Source: Virgibacillus_O xinjiangensis
GTDB taxonomy: Bacteria; Bacillota; Bacilli; Bacillales; Amphibacillaceae
Length of the DNA stretch: 64,000 nucleotides
Reading direction: 5' to 3'
NCBI RefSeq assembly: GCF_042643145.1
Contig: NZ_JBHRSA010000004.1
Location: 1 to 64,000, forward strand
Part shown: piece by piece, positions 33,925 through 43,153 of the stretch
Numbering within the stretch: position 1 is the first letter of the stretch
Layout: each line of letters opens with the position of its first letter
Made by a program: the position numbers and the translations under genes
The notes under the pieces: model-generated
Told to the model about the DNA's origin: nothing
What the model saw: the letters and a program-made list of their open reading frames with translations, nothing else
Databases searched by the model: none

Positions 33925-34219
33925 AGTGTTCTAAATATTTAAACTGTGGTTCGTCATTTTTTCTGCTGTAGGTTATTTTCAGGTCTTTGCCATCAAAATA
34001 CCAAGCATCATTACTTTCAATGAAAAATTGGAGACCTTCCACTTTCTTGGAAGTATGTGGATTCTCGGGAATACTCTCTTTCACTCCCAATGAAAATCCT
34101 GGGATGTTTCCTCCCATTCCGCCATATCGTACGTAAAATCGCAGCGAAGTGGAATCTTCTTCTATGTCCATTTCTCTTTTGTACCATTTTGCTGCTTCTT
34201 TACTGATTTGTATTTCCAA
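33923..34219 (-). CDS. yneR: HesB/IscA-like protein YneR lacking cluster cysteines
   Basis: A 98-residue HesB-fold protein: QISKEAAKWYKREMDIEED, LRFYVRYGGMGGNIPGFSLG and FFIESNDAWYFDGKDLKITY. The cysteines that carry Fe-S clusters in IscA/SufA are absent, as in the YneR/YfhF branch, so it is unlikely to be an A-type carrier. Start is TTG at 34219 with AAAGGAGAG 6 bases upstream; the frame is open upstream but overlaps yidD. Function unknown. Confidence 0.88.
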   Translation of the reverse strand: MEIQISKEAAKWYKREMDIEEDSTSLRFYVRYGGMGGNIPGFSLGVKESIPENPHTSKKVEGLQFFIESNDAWYFDGKDLKITYSRKNDEPQFKYLEH

Positions 34220-34253
34220 ATATAATCTCTCCTTTAAATCCAGATCCCTTATA

Positions 34254-34484
34254 TCATCGTTTCTGGTCGTCCTTCTCTGGCACCAAATCAACTCCGCCAG
34301 CATGGAAAGGGTGACATTTACTGATTCTTTTTATGGTCAAGTAGGCTCCCTTCACTGCTCCAAAACGTTCAAATGCCTCTAATCCATATGCAGAACAGCT
34401 TGGATAAAAACGACAGGAGGGAGGAGTGAAAGGGCTTATTGCCTTCCGATAGAATGTAATGATTCCTATGAAAATGTGTTTCAT
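34254..34484 (-). CDS. yidD: Membrane protein insertion efficiency factor YidD
   Basis: A 76-residue YidD with the invariant ITFYRKAISPFTPPSCRFYP followed by SCSAYGLEAFERFGAVKG and RISKCHPFHAGGVD. The three conserved cysteines are present. In other bacteria it aids YidC-dependent membrane insertion. It lies between plsY and the HesB-like gene; in B. subtilis the homologue (ytjA) is elsewhere. Confidence 0.94.
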   Translation of the reverse strand: MKHIFIGIITFYRKAISPFTPPSCRFYPSCSAYGLEAFERFGAVKGAYLTIKRISKCHPFHAGGVDLVPEKDDQKR

Positions 34485-34567
34485 CCTATGACCCCTTCAT
34501 TGGATCTGCTATCATCACTTAATGGTTCAAGTATACTAAAGTCTGACAGCATGGTGCAATACATAGG

Positions 34568-35152
34568 TCACATCCAAGTGATTTTGGGCTCTGTCTTGTT
34601 TTTTATACGCCTCAAGTTCTCCTTATGTCTATAAAAAACAAAGAGTGTAAGCAAAGCTGTGACGATGGTGAGTCCCAGTTCCCCCATAATAGAGGAGGCA
34701 ATTACAGCTACAATACCCGTAATCATCGATGATAATGATACATACTTGGAGAAGTACAGAGTAAGCAAAAAACTGATAATCATAAGAGCAAATAGCAATG
34801 GGTTCACTCCCAATATAATACCTCCCGAAGTAGCTACAGCCTTCCCTCCTTTAAATCTAGCGAAAAGAGGATATGTATGGCCAAGAACAGCGAACAACCC
34901 AATTACAAGTCGGTTGACATCCCCGTCCATTAAGAGAGGTAGACTTGCTGCAGCTGTACCTTTTAAGATATCAGACAAAGTGACAATGATCCCAGCCTTT
35001 AACCCCAATACTCTGAATGTGTTGGTTGCACCTAAATTTCCACTACCATGTTCTCTTATATCGAGCTGGTATCCAACTTTCCCAACGATCAAAGCCGATG
35101 GGATAGAACCTAAAAGATATGCAATAATACCAAATAAAATATAGTCCATCAT
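34568..35152 (-). CDS. plsY: Glycerol-3-phosphate acyltransferase PlsY
   Basis: A 194-residue integral membrane acyltransferase that moves the acyl group from acyl-phosphate to glycerol 3-phosphate, the first step of phospholipid synthesis. PlsY motifs seen: YLLGSIPSALIVGK, HGSGNLGATNTFRVLG, and GHTYPLFARFKGGKAVATSGG. About five to seven spans. It corresponds to yneS in B. subtilis. AGGAGCG lies directly before the double ATG. Confidence 0.96.
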   Translation of the reverse strand: MMDYILFGIIAYLLGSIPSALIVGKVGYQLDIREHGSGNLGATNTFRVLGLKAGIIVTLSDILKGTAAASLPLLMDGDVNRLVIGLFAVLGHTYPLFARFKGGKAVATSGGIILGVNPLLFALMIISFLLTLYFSKYVSLSSMITGIVAVIASSIMGELGLTIVTALLTLFVFYRHKENLRRIKNKTEPKITWM

Positions 35153-35357
35153 CGCTCCTACTTTCTAAAAGAATTCCTGATCCTTTTGAATCTGTTGTTA
35201 TTTTAGCATGAAGTAGGGAAGGAAAGAACCTTAAATTGGAAAGATCCCTGTTCTTATCCCCGGAAAGGTGTATCGTTTTTCTTTATTGAATGTAGGGTAT
35301 AAACTAAAGACTGTAAGAAATCAATGCATATTAAAGTTCTACAGCAGGGGGAAAATG

Positions 35358-36428
35358 ATGATTGAATTCAGGAACATATGGAAAACTTATACGGACGGGA
35401 CCGAAGCAGTCAAGAATTTTTCCTTAACGATCCGAAAAGGGGAAATTGTTACATTGATAGGTCCAAGCGGGTGTGGGAAAACAACCAGCCTTAAAATGAT
35501 CAACCGCTTAATAGAGCCGACAGCCGGATCCATCTATATAGATAACCAGGATATAAAAACATTTAACATCGATGAACTTCGCTGGAATATCGGTTATGTG
35601 CTTCAAGAAATAGCGTTGTTTCCCCATTTGACCATCGCTGAAAATATTTCTGTGGTTCCAGAGATGATGAAATGGAAACGGAAAAAAGTGAAAAAAAGAT
35701 GTGAGGACTTGTTGGATATGGTCGGTTTGGAACCATCAACCTATATGGACAGGATGCCTCACGAATTGTCTGGTGGGCAACAGCAGCGGGTTGGAGTGGT
35801 CCGGGCCTTGGCGGCTGATCCAGACATCATTCTTATGGACGAGCCTTTCAGTGCATTGGACCCTATCAGTCGTGAACAGCTTCAAGAAGATATTCGTAGG
35901 CTTCAGAAAGAAATTGAGAAAACCATCGTTTTTGTTACCCATGATATGGACGAGGCATTAGCAATCGGGGATCAAGTGTGCCTGATGAAAGAGGGAGAAA
36001 TCGTACAATATGACCAACCTCAGCAGTTGATCGTCAGTCCAAAAAATCAATTTGTCAAAGATTTTATCGGTGAGAAAAAATCTCCTTGGCATACCGCCGT
36101 AGATGTCATTGCCCAACCTGCGGATGAGCGCGTGATTACAGAAACATTTTTTGATAACGGAGCAATACCCCACCAAGGATTATATGCGGTATGTGATAAA
36201 TCTGGTTTATATTTGGGCGCGGTACAGGATGGGGAACCCACCGCTGTTACAACACTGGACAACCATCTGCCATTGATTAGAGCTGCGGATATGGTTTTGG
36301 ATAATAAACAGGAATTCTTCCCCGTATTAAAGCAGGACAAGTTAGTAGGGATTCTCAGTCATGATCAAATCCTTTCTTTCCTGAAAGATGAGGAATTGCA
36401 GAAGAACGGGGGTCTTACTAGTGAGTGA
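35358..36428 (+). CDS. Osmoprotectant ABC transporter ATP-binding protein (OpuFA/OpuCA-like)
   Basis: A 356-residue ATPase of quaternary-amine ABC importers. Walker A GPSGCGKTT, signature LSGGQQQRVGVVRAL, Walker B IILMDEPFSALDP, then a C-terminal region with CBS-like repeats that sense ionic strength in related systems. I chose the second ATG of a tandem pair (35355/35358) for better spacing to CAGGGGGA. The last codons overlap the following gene by 8 bases, so the two are one operon. It probably powers glycine betaine or choline-type solute uptake for osmoprotection (inference). Confidence 0.9.
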   Translation: MIEFRNIWKTYTDGTEAVKNFSLTIRKGEIVTLIGPSGCGKTTSLKMINRLIEPTAGSIYIDNQDIKTFNIDELRWNIGYVLQEIALFPHLTIAENISVVPEMMKWKRKKVKKRCEDLLDMVGLEPSTYMDRMPHELSGGQQQRVGVVRALAADPDIILMDEPFSALDPISREQLQEDIRRLQKEIEKTIVFVTHDMDEALAIGDQVCLMKEGEIVQYDQPQQLIVSPKNQFVKDFIGEKKSPWHTAVDVIAQPADERVITETFFDNGAIPHQGLYAVCDKSGLYLGAVQDGEPTAVTTLDNHLPLIRAADMVLDNKQEFFPVLKQDKLVGILSHDQILSFLKDEELQKNGGLTSE

Positions 36429-37947
36429 GTTTATTTCCGTTCTTCAATCGAGGCAAGACCAACTTTACCAAACACTTTGGGAACATCTGCAGATTTCGAT
36501 CCTTGCGTTGTTGATCGCTATCATTATCTCTGTGCCTGTTGGTATCATTTTGACAAGATATCAAAAGGTCGCGGACCCGGTTATTGGTGTATCAGCTGTC
36601 TTGCAAACCATTCCGAGCCTAGCCGTTCTAGCGTTCTTGATCCCATTCTTTGGGATCGGGACTACACCTGCCATTGTAGCCTTAACGATATATGGAATTC
36701 TACCGATTTTAAGAAATACGTATACTGGCATCAAAGAAGTCGATCCAGCATTGAAAGAAGCCGCTACCGGAATGGGGATGAATTCATATAAGCGTCTCAC
36801 AAAGGTCGAGCTTCCATTAGCAATGCCAGTTATCATGGCAGGGATCCGTACATCAATGGTACTTATTGTTGGTACGACAACCATTGCAGCTCTAATTGGA
36901 GCAGGCGGACTGGGAGAACTGATCCTTTTGGGGATTGACCGGGGCGCAGATGTTCACCTGATTCTGTTGGGAGCGATACCGGCAGCCTTGCTGGCGATAT
37001 TTTTGGATGTCATCCTACGTGGTTTGGAGAAAGTTTCTGGCAAGATTGGCTTTAAATCTCTCCTGGCAGTTTTAGTCAGTGCCCTGTTGATTGTAAGCAT
37101 TCCTTTCTTCACCACAAAAGATTCACGTGCCGATTTAGTTATCGGTGGTAAGATGGGCTCTGAACCGGAAATATTAATAAATATGTACAAACTGCTGATT
37201 GAAGAAGATACAGATCTGACAGTGGCACTCGAACCTGGTTTAGGTAAAACAGCGTTCGTGTTTACTGCCCTTCAGGAGGGGGACATTGATATTTATCCTG
37301 AATTTACAGGCACGGCCCTTGTAACGCATCTAGAACAACAAGCAGAGAGCAACGAGGCTGGTGATGTATATGAACAAGCGAAAAAGGGTATGAAACAAAC
37401 ATATGGCATGGAATTTCTGCAGCCGATGAAGTTCAATAATACCTATGCGGTAGCGACAACCAGGGAACTAGCAGAGCGGTATAACTTGGAAACGATCGGA
37501 GATCTCAGAAAGGTACAGGATGAAATTACTGCCGGTTTCACGCTAGAATTCACCGACCGTTATGATGGTTATGTTGGGATGCAAGATGTCTATAATATCG
37601 ATATAAGTAACATCCGCACAATGGAACCGGGAATTAGGCAGGATGCACTGTCGAACGGGGAAGTTGAAGTTATCGATGCTTATGCAACAGACAGTTATAT
37701 GGTGGAATTAGGATTAGTAACCCTGGAAGACACGGAAAATCTTTTCCCACCATATCAGGGGGCACCACTTATTAGAGAAGAGACTCTGCAGCAATACCCT
37801 GAACTGGAAGGTTCCCTGAACCAGCTGGGCGGGAAAATCACCGATGATGAAATGCGACAGATGAACTATCAAGTTGATTATGAAGACAGATCTCCACATG
37901 ATGTAGCAAGGGAATATCTAGTGGAAGAAGGCTTACTGGAAAATTAG
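36421..37947 (+). CDS. Fused permease / substrate-binding protein of an OpuF-type osmoprotectant importer
   Basis: A 508-residue fusion. Residues 1-215 are an ABC permease (TLWEHLQISILALLIAIIIS, EAATGMGMNSYKRLTKVELP, and IAALIGAGGLGELILLGI). A membrane anchor follows (SLLAVLVSALLIVSIPFF), and residues 240-505 are a glycine-betaine-type substrate-binding domain (LVIGGKMGSEPEILINMYK, GDIDIYPEFTGTALVTHLE, RQDALSNGEVEVIDAYATD). This layout matches OpuF transporters, where the binding domain is fused to the membrane part. GTG at 36421, after GGGGG, overlaps the ATPase stop. Confidence 0.9.
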   Translation: MSEFISVLQSRQDQLYQTLWEHLQISILALLIAIIISVPVGIILTRYQKVADPVIGVSAVLQTIPSLAVLAFLIPFFGIGTTPAIVALTIYGILPILRNTYTGIKEVDPALKEAATGMGMNSYKRLTKVELPLAMPVIMAGIRTSMVLIVGTTTIAALIGAGGLGELILLGIDRGADVHLILLGAIPAALLAIFLDVILRGLEKVSGKIGFKSLLAVLVSALLIVSIPFFTTKDSRADLVIGGKMGSEPEILINMYKLLIEEDTDLTVALEPGLGKTAFVFTALQEGDIDIYPEFTGTALVTHLEQQAESNEAGDVYEQAKKGMKQTYGMEFLQPMKFNNTYAVATTRELAERYNLETIGDLRKVQDEITAGFTLEFTDRYDGYVGMQDVYNIDISNIRTMEPGIRQDALSNGEVEVIDAYATDSYMVELGLVTLEDTENLFPPYQGAPLIREETLQQYPELEGSLNQLGGKITDDEMRQMNYQVDYEDRSPHDVAREYLVEEGLLEN

Positions 37948-37962
37948 AGGAGGATGGTTCTT

Positions 37963-38379
37963 ATGGGATGGGAAAATCCGTCGAATGAAGAGTTGCGAAA
38001 TATATTGGGTACGTCAAAGAACATTGCGGTGGTCGGCCTGTCGGATAACCCCGGCCGGACTTCCTACCAAATTGCCGATATTATGCAGCAGAACGGATAC
38101 AGGATTATTCCAGTCAACCCTATGGTGAATGAAGTTCTTGGTGAAAAGTCCTATCGTTCTTTGAAAGAAATTGAAGAACCGATTGATATCATCAACGTAT
38201 TCAGGAGGCCGGAACATCTGCCGGCAATTGCTGAAGAAGCCGCAGAAACAGATTGTCGTGTTTTTTGGGCTCAGCAAGGCATTATCAATGAAGATGCCTA
38301 CCACTACTTGAAAGAACGTGAATTTACGGTAATAATGGACCTATGCATTAAGGTAGTCCATGCCGTTCTCTTGAAATAA
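37963..38379 (+). CDS. yneT: CoA-binding protein YneT
   Basis: A 138-residue CoA-binding Rossmann-like protein: NIAVVGLSDNPGRTSYQIAD, GYRIIPVNPMVNEVLGEKSY, IDIINVFRRPEHLPAIAEEA and WAQQGIINEDAYHYLKE, the usual YneT/YccU pattern. No catalytic function is established. I chose ATG 37963 because AGAGGAGG ends 9 bases before it; an ATG at 37954 abuts the site. It sits between plsY and parE in B. subtilis too, so the OpuF pair is an insertion beside it. Confidence 0.93.
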   Translation: MGWENPSNEELRNILGTSKNIAVVGLSDNPGRTSYQIADIMQQNGYRIIPVNPMVNEVLGEKSYRSLKEIEEPIDIINVFRRPEHLPAIAEEAAETDCRVFWAQQGIINEDAYHYLKEREFTVIMDLCIKVVHAVLLK

Positions 38380-38394
38380 TATGGAGAGCGAGAG

Positions 38395-38422
38395 GGATGA
38401 CACACAGCTGTCATCCTTTTTT
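38395..38422 (+). terminator. Terminator of yneT
   Basis: GGATGACA / TGTCATCC with a 6-base loop and TTTTTT. Confidence 0.88.
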
Positions 38423-38504
38423 GCTGTTAGCATGCTGCTTACAGATATAGTATACTTAATAGCACATGTTTTGAAGTACTTATAGGGTGGCGTGAAAACA
38501 AAAT

Positions 38505-38533
38505 TTTACACAAACAAACATTTGTTCTATTAT
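38505..38533 (+). promoter_or_regulatory. parE promoter with a LexA box in the spacer
   Basis: TTTACA (38505-38510) and TATTAT (38528-38533) are spaced 17 bases. CAAACATTTGTTCT (38515-38528), matching CGAAC-N4-GTTCG at 8 of 10 positions, fills the spacer. parEC belongs to the LexA regulon in B. subtilis, which supports the call. Confidence 0.65.
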
Positions 38534-38552
38534 AGAAATATAGCATGTATCC

Positions 38553-40544
38553 ATGGACTCGGTGAACAAGAAAGGAGTCGACAGCAGGTTGGTAAATCAT
38601 TCAGAAACATATACAGACGAATCGATTCAGGTACTAGAAGGTTTGGACGCTGTCCGAAAACGGCCTGGCATGTATATTGGAAGCACAGATACTCGTGGTC
38701 TTCATCATTTAGTATTTGAAATAGTGGACAATGCCGTAGATGAAGCTTTGGCCGGTTACGGCAATCTCATCAAGGTAACCATACATAAAGATAACAGTAT
38801 ATCGGTACAGGACACCGGAAGAGGGATACCAACAGGTATGCATCGGACAGGCCGGCCGACAGCAGAGGTGATTTTCACAGTTCTGCATGCTGGCGGCAAG
38901 TTCGGCCAAGGCGGCTATAAAACTAGTGGAGGACTGCATGGCGTCGGTGCTTCGGTAGTGAACGCACTGTCTGAGTGGCTGGAAGTGACCATTTACAGGG
39001 ACGGAGAGGAATTTTTCCAGCGGTTTGAGCATGGTGGCAAACCAGTAGGATCCCTTGAAAAGAAAGGAAAGACACGAAAGTCCGGAACTGTTATCCATTT
39101 CAAACCGGATACGTCCATATTCTCAGCAACTGTCTATAATTTTGAAACATTATCTGAACGCTTAAGGGAATCTGCATTTCTCCTGAAAGGCTTGAAAATA
39201 GAATTGGAGGATAAACGGTCAGGTGATAACGAGTTATATGAATATCCCGATGGATTAGAATCCTTCGTAGCATATTTGAATGAAGAAAAGGATACTTTGC
39301 ATGAAGTGGTTTCATTTGAAGGGGAGCAGCAGGGGATCGAGGCGGATTTCGCTTTTCAATTCAATGATGGATATGCAGAAAGCATGCTGTCCTTTGTAAA
39401 TAACGTTCGCACGAAAGACGGTGGTACCCATGAATCAGGCGCGAGAGCTGCAATCACACGTACGTTCAACGAGTATGCAAGAAGAACTGGTCTCCTGAAA
39501 GAAAAAGACAAAAACCTGGAGGGGACAGACCTTCGAGAAGGTTTGACAGCAATCGTTTCCGTCAGGATCCCAGAAGAAATGCTCCAATTCGAAGGACAAA
39601 CGAAAGGGAAGCTTGGCACTTCGGAAGCCAGATCATCTGTTGATGCAGTGGTTTCCGAGAAGCTCACTTACTTTTTGGAAGAAAACGCGGATATTTCTAC
39701 ATTGCTTATCAAAAAGGCGATTAAGGCGAAAGAAGCCAGGGAAGCGGCCCGAAAAGCGAGAGAAGATGCCCGCTCCGGCAAGAAGAAACGGAAAAAGGAC
39801 GCACTGCTCAGTGGTAAGCTGACGCCTGCACAGTCCAGGAATGCAAGTAAAAATGAGCTATATCTTGTTGAGGGTGATTCTGCTGGAGGCTCTGCGAAAC
39901 AAGGAAGGGATCGGAAATTCCAAGCGGTACTTCCCCTAAGGGGAAAAGTAATCAACACAGAAAAGGCCAATCTCGAAGATGTCTTCAAGAATGAAGAAAT
40001 TTCCACTATCATCCATACAATCGGAGCAGGTGTAGGCGGAGATTTCAACATGGAAGATGTGCAATACGATAAGATTATCATCATGACAGACGCAGACACA
40101 GATGGTGCGCATATTCAAGTACTTCTACTCACCTTCTTCTACCGCTATATGCGTGCACTCGTAGAGGAAGGTAAAATATTTATTGCCCTTCCGCCTCTAT
40201 TCAAAATCTCCAAGGGCAAAGGGAAAAAAGAAAAGACTGTCTATGCTTGGGAAGAAGAGGAAATGAAACAGGCAGTAAAGGAATTTAAAAACGGCTACAT
40301 TATCCAGCGGTATAAAGGTTTGGGTGAAATGAATGCCGACCAATTATGGGAAACTACAATGAATCCTGAAACACGCACATTGATCCGCGTAACCATCGAT
40401 GACCTTGCAAGAGCCGAACGGAGAGTGACGACATTGATGGGAGATAAGGTAGAACCCCGCAGGAAGTGGATTGAAGGCCATGTGAAGTTCGGGATGGATG
40501 AAGATGCAAGCATATTGGAAAACGATAAAATTCATAATTCATAG
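38553..40544 (+). CDS. parE: DNA topoisomerase IV subunit B
   Basis: About 651-663 residues. This is the ATPase subunit of topoisomerase IV, which unlinks daughter chromosomes. GHKL ATPase motifs: EIVDNAVDEALAG, DTGRGIPTGMH, and GGKFGQGGYKTSGGLHGVGA. The TOPRIM metal motifs are EGDSAGGSAKQGRD and TDADTDGAHI, and the end carries QRYKGLGEMNADQLWETTM. The start may be ATG 38553 or TTG 38589, the latter 11 bases after AGGAG and closer to the family length. parC follows 24 bases later, so they form an operon. Confidence 0.97.
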   Translation: MDSVNKKGVDSRLVNHSETYTDESIQVLEGLDAVRKRPGMYIGSTDTRGLHHLVFEIVDNAVDEALAGYGNLIKVTIHKDNSISVQDTGRGIPTGMHRTGRPTAEVIFTVLHAGGKFGQGGYKTSGGLHGVGASVVNALSEWLEVTIYRDGEEFFQRFEHGGKPVGSLEKKGKTRKSGTVIHFKPDTSIFSATVYNFETLSERLRESAFLLKGLKIELEDKRSGDNELYEYPDGLESFVAYLNEEKDTLHEVVSFEGEQQGIEADFAFQFNDGYAESMLSFVNNVRTKDGGTHESGARAAITRTFNEYARRTGLLKEKDKNLEGTDLREGLTAIVSVRIPEEMLQFEGQTKGKLGTSEARSSVDAVVSEKLTYFLEENADISTLLIKKAIKAKEAREAARKAREDARSGKKKRKKDALLSGKLTPAQSRNASKNELYLVEGDSAGGSAKQGRDRKFQAVLPLRGKVINTEKANLEDVFKNEEISTIIHTIGAGVGGDFNMEDVQYDKIIIMTDADTDGAHIQVLLLTFFYRYMRALVEEGKIFIALPPLFKISKGKGKKEKTVYAWEEEEMKQAVKEFKNGYIIQRYKGLGEMNADQLWETTMNPETRTLIRVTIDDLARAERRVTTLMGDKVEPRRKWIEGHVKFGMDEDASILENDKIHNS

Positions 40545-40568
40545 ATAGCTAATTAAGGGGAGATTGCT

Positions 40569-43019
40569 TTGGCACAGCCAGAAAAATATTTGGACCTTCC
40601 TTTAGAAGAAGTGATAGGTGACAGATTTGGAAGGTACAGCAAGTATATTATCCAGGATAGAGCACTGCCTGACGCACGAGACGGGCTGAAACCTGTACAG
40701 AGAAGAATTTTATATGCCATGCATGAAGAGCGGAATACTCATGATAAGAATTTCCGTAAATCAGCGAAGACAGTGGGAACCGTTATCGGCAATTACCACC
40801 CACATGGTGATTCTTCTGTCTATGAAGCAATGGTACGGATGAGCCAGGATTGGAAAATGAGAAATGTATTGGTGGAAATGCATGGCAATAACGGAAGTAT
40901 TGATGGAGATCCGCCTGCAGCTATGCGTTATACGGAAGCCCGTCTGGCCCGGATCACATCAGAACTGCTTCGTGATATTGATAAGGAAACGGTAGATTTC
41001 ATCCTTAATTTCGATGAGACCTCCGAGGAGCCGGTCGTTCTTCCAGCGAAGTTCCCTAACCTCCTGGTCAATGGCTCTACCGGCATTTCTTCCGGCTATG
41101 CAACAGATATACCTCCTCATAACCTTACAGAAGTAATTGATGCGATCATTTTGCGCATGGATAAACCTCAGGCTGGTGTTGATGATTTGATGACGGTTAT
41201 GAAGGGACCGGATTTTCCCACCGGGGGGGTCATTCAGGGGGTAGATGGAATTAAGAAGGCGTATGAGACTGGACGCGGGAAAGTCATTGTACGCGGTAAA
41301 GCCAACATCGAAGATCTTCGCGGAAACCGCCAACAAATTGTCATCGACGAAGTCCCATATGAAGTGAACAAGGCGAATATGGTTAAGAAGATGGACGAGC
41401 TCCGGCTTGACCGAAAAGTGGAAGGCATTGCAGAGGTAAGGGATGAGACAGACCGGACAGGCCTGCGTATTGTGATCGAATTGAAGAAAGATGCTAACAG
41501 TCAAGGTATATTGAACTATCTTTATAAAAACACGGACCTGCAGGTAACTTACCACTTCAACATGGTTGCTATTCAGGATAAAACACCAAAACTGCTCTCC
41601 CTTCCCCAGATAATTGATGCATATATCCAGCATCAGAAGGATGTCATGACTAGACAAACCGCCTACGATTTGAGAAAGGCCAAGAACCGTGCCCATATTG
41701 TCGAAGGTCTGATCAAGGCCGTTTCCATCCTGGATCAGCTGATTACGACCATCAGGGAATCCAAAGACAAGCAGGATGCCAAAAGGCGGATCATTGAAGC
41801 GTATGGCTTTACAGAAGTCCAGGCGGAGGCAATTGTCATGCTCCAATTATACAGGCTGACCAATACCGACATCACCATGCTGGAAAAGGAAGCGGAAGAG
41901 CTTCAGAAGAAGATAGCAGAATATGAGTCCATTTTGTCAAATGAAAAAAAGCTTCATCAGACGATTAAAAAAGACTTGAAGGAAATTAAGAAAACATTTG
42001 CAGAACCTCGAAAAACACTTATTGAAGATAAAATAGAGGAATTGAAGATCAACATTGAAGTGATGATAGCCAGTGAAGATGTACTCACTTCCGTAACAAG
42101 AGATGGTTATGTCAAGCGGACAAGCCTGCGTTCCTACGCTGCTTCAAATGGAGAGGACCTAGCTTTGAAAGAAGGAGATCACCTTATCTCACTGAATGAG
42201 TTGAATACGACAGATAAACTGCTGTTATTTACGAACAGGGGCAGATATCTCGTCATACCTGTTCATCAGTTGCCAGACATACGTTGGAAGGATATGGGGC
42301 AGCATATTTCCAATATTGTCTCCATGGAAAAAGAAGAGCAGATTATAAAAACCATACCAATCAGAGAGTTCCATGATGATCACTACCTGATCTTCTTTAC
42401 GAAAAATGGGATGATCAAACGAAGCGAATTAAAATTGTATGATGCTCAACGACATTCAAAGCCATTGATTGCGCTAAACGTGAAAAAAAATGATGAACTG
42501 ATAGATGTTCATATGTCCAATGGCAGATGTGATATTTTTATTGCCTCCAATACCGGTTACGGCTTGTGGTATGAGGAATCCGAAGTGTCTTTGGTTGGCC
42601 AAAGAGCCGGCGGAGTCAAAGCTATACAGTTGAAAGATGAAGAACATGTTGCTGCTGGTCAGGTATTTGATGGTCTCTCCAACCCATCGCTTGTACTGGT
42701 AACCCAACGGGGTGCTTGCAAACGTATGAGATTAAGGGAATTCGAGAAAACGGGCAGGGCTAAGCGCGGCCTGGTAATGCTAAAGGAATTGAAGAATAAA
42801 CCACATCGGGTGAAAGGATTTTATGCAATGGAGGAAGATGAGAAGCTGGCTGCCAAAACGGAGAATGGCGAGATATACACTATTTCCCCTGAAGAATTAT
42901 CCTTCAGGGACCGGTACAGCAACGGATCGTTCGTCATCGATGCTGATAAGCATGGCCAGGTGAGCGAGGTCTGGGCAGAACCCGACTATGAAAAACCCTT
43001 TGAGGAAGCCGAGGAATAA
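40569..43019 (+). CDS. parC: DNA topoisomerase IV subunit A
   Basis: An 816-residue DNA breakage-reunion subunit. The catalytic tyrosine is Tyr121 in AMRYTEARLA. The quinolone-determining segment reads HPHGDSSVYEAMVR, with the wild-type Ser82 and Glu86 (equivalent to Ser80 and Glu84 of GrlA). The C-terminal part is a beta-pinwheel with repeated strands (GYVKRTSLRSY, GMIKRSELKLY, GACKRMRLREF). Start is TTG after AAGGGGAG. It pairs with parE. Confidence 0.98.
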   Translation: MAQPEKYLDLPLEEVIGDRFGRYSKYIIQDRALPDARDGLKPVQRRILYAMHEERNTHDKNFRKSAKTVGTVIGNYHPHGDSSVYEAMVRMSQDWKMRNVLVEMHGNNGSIDGDPPAAMRYTEARLARITSELLRDIDKETVDFILNFDETSEEPVVLPAKFPNLLVNGSTGISSGYATDIPPHNLTEVIDAIILRMDKPQAGVDDLMTVMKGPDFPTGGVIQGVDGIKKAYETGRGKVIVRGKANIEDLRGNRQQIVIDEVPYEVNKANMVKKMDELRLDRKVEGIAEVRDETDRTGLRIVIELKKDANSQGILNYLYKNTDLQVTYHFNMVAIQDKTPKLLSLPQIIDAYIQHQKDVMTRQTAYDLRKAKNRAHIVEGLIKAVSILDQLITTIRESKDKQDAKRRIIEAYGFTEVQAEAIVMLQLYRLTNTDITMLEKEAEELQKKIAEYESILSNEKKLHQTIKKDLKEIKKTFAEPRKTLIEDKIEELKINIEVMIASEDVLTSVTRDGYVKRTSLRSYAASNGEDLALKEGDHLISLNELNTTDKLLLFTNRGRYLVIPVHQLPDIRWKDMGQHISNIVSMEKEEQIIKTIPIREFHDDHYLIFFTKNGMIKRSELKLYDAQRHSKPLIALNVKKNDELIDVHMSNGRCDIFIASNTGYGLWYEESEVSLVGQRAGGVKAIQLKDEEHVAAGQVFDGLSNPSLVLVTQRGACKRMRLREFEKTGRAKRGLVMLKELKNKPHRVKGFYAMEEDEKLAAKTENGEIYTISPEELSFRDRYSNGSFVIDADKHGQVSEVWAEPDYEKPFEEAEE

Positions 43020-43153
43020 CAGGACAATCAGCTGAATATGATGTAAAGTTAAGAAAATAGCAACAATTATTGATGTTTGTTAGCGTACAGGCTAATATTT
43101 AGATGTATACTCTGATTGATAACTTATTCCGGTACGCCGAGGAGGGTTATGGG

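Noticed and set aside
40959..41846. A 295-codon open frame antisense to parC
   Set aside because: It is a shadow of the parC coding frame: no ribosome site, cysteine/histidine-rich random composition, and parC is unmistakable on the other strand.
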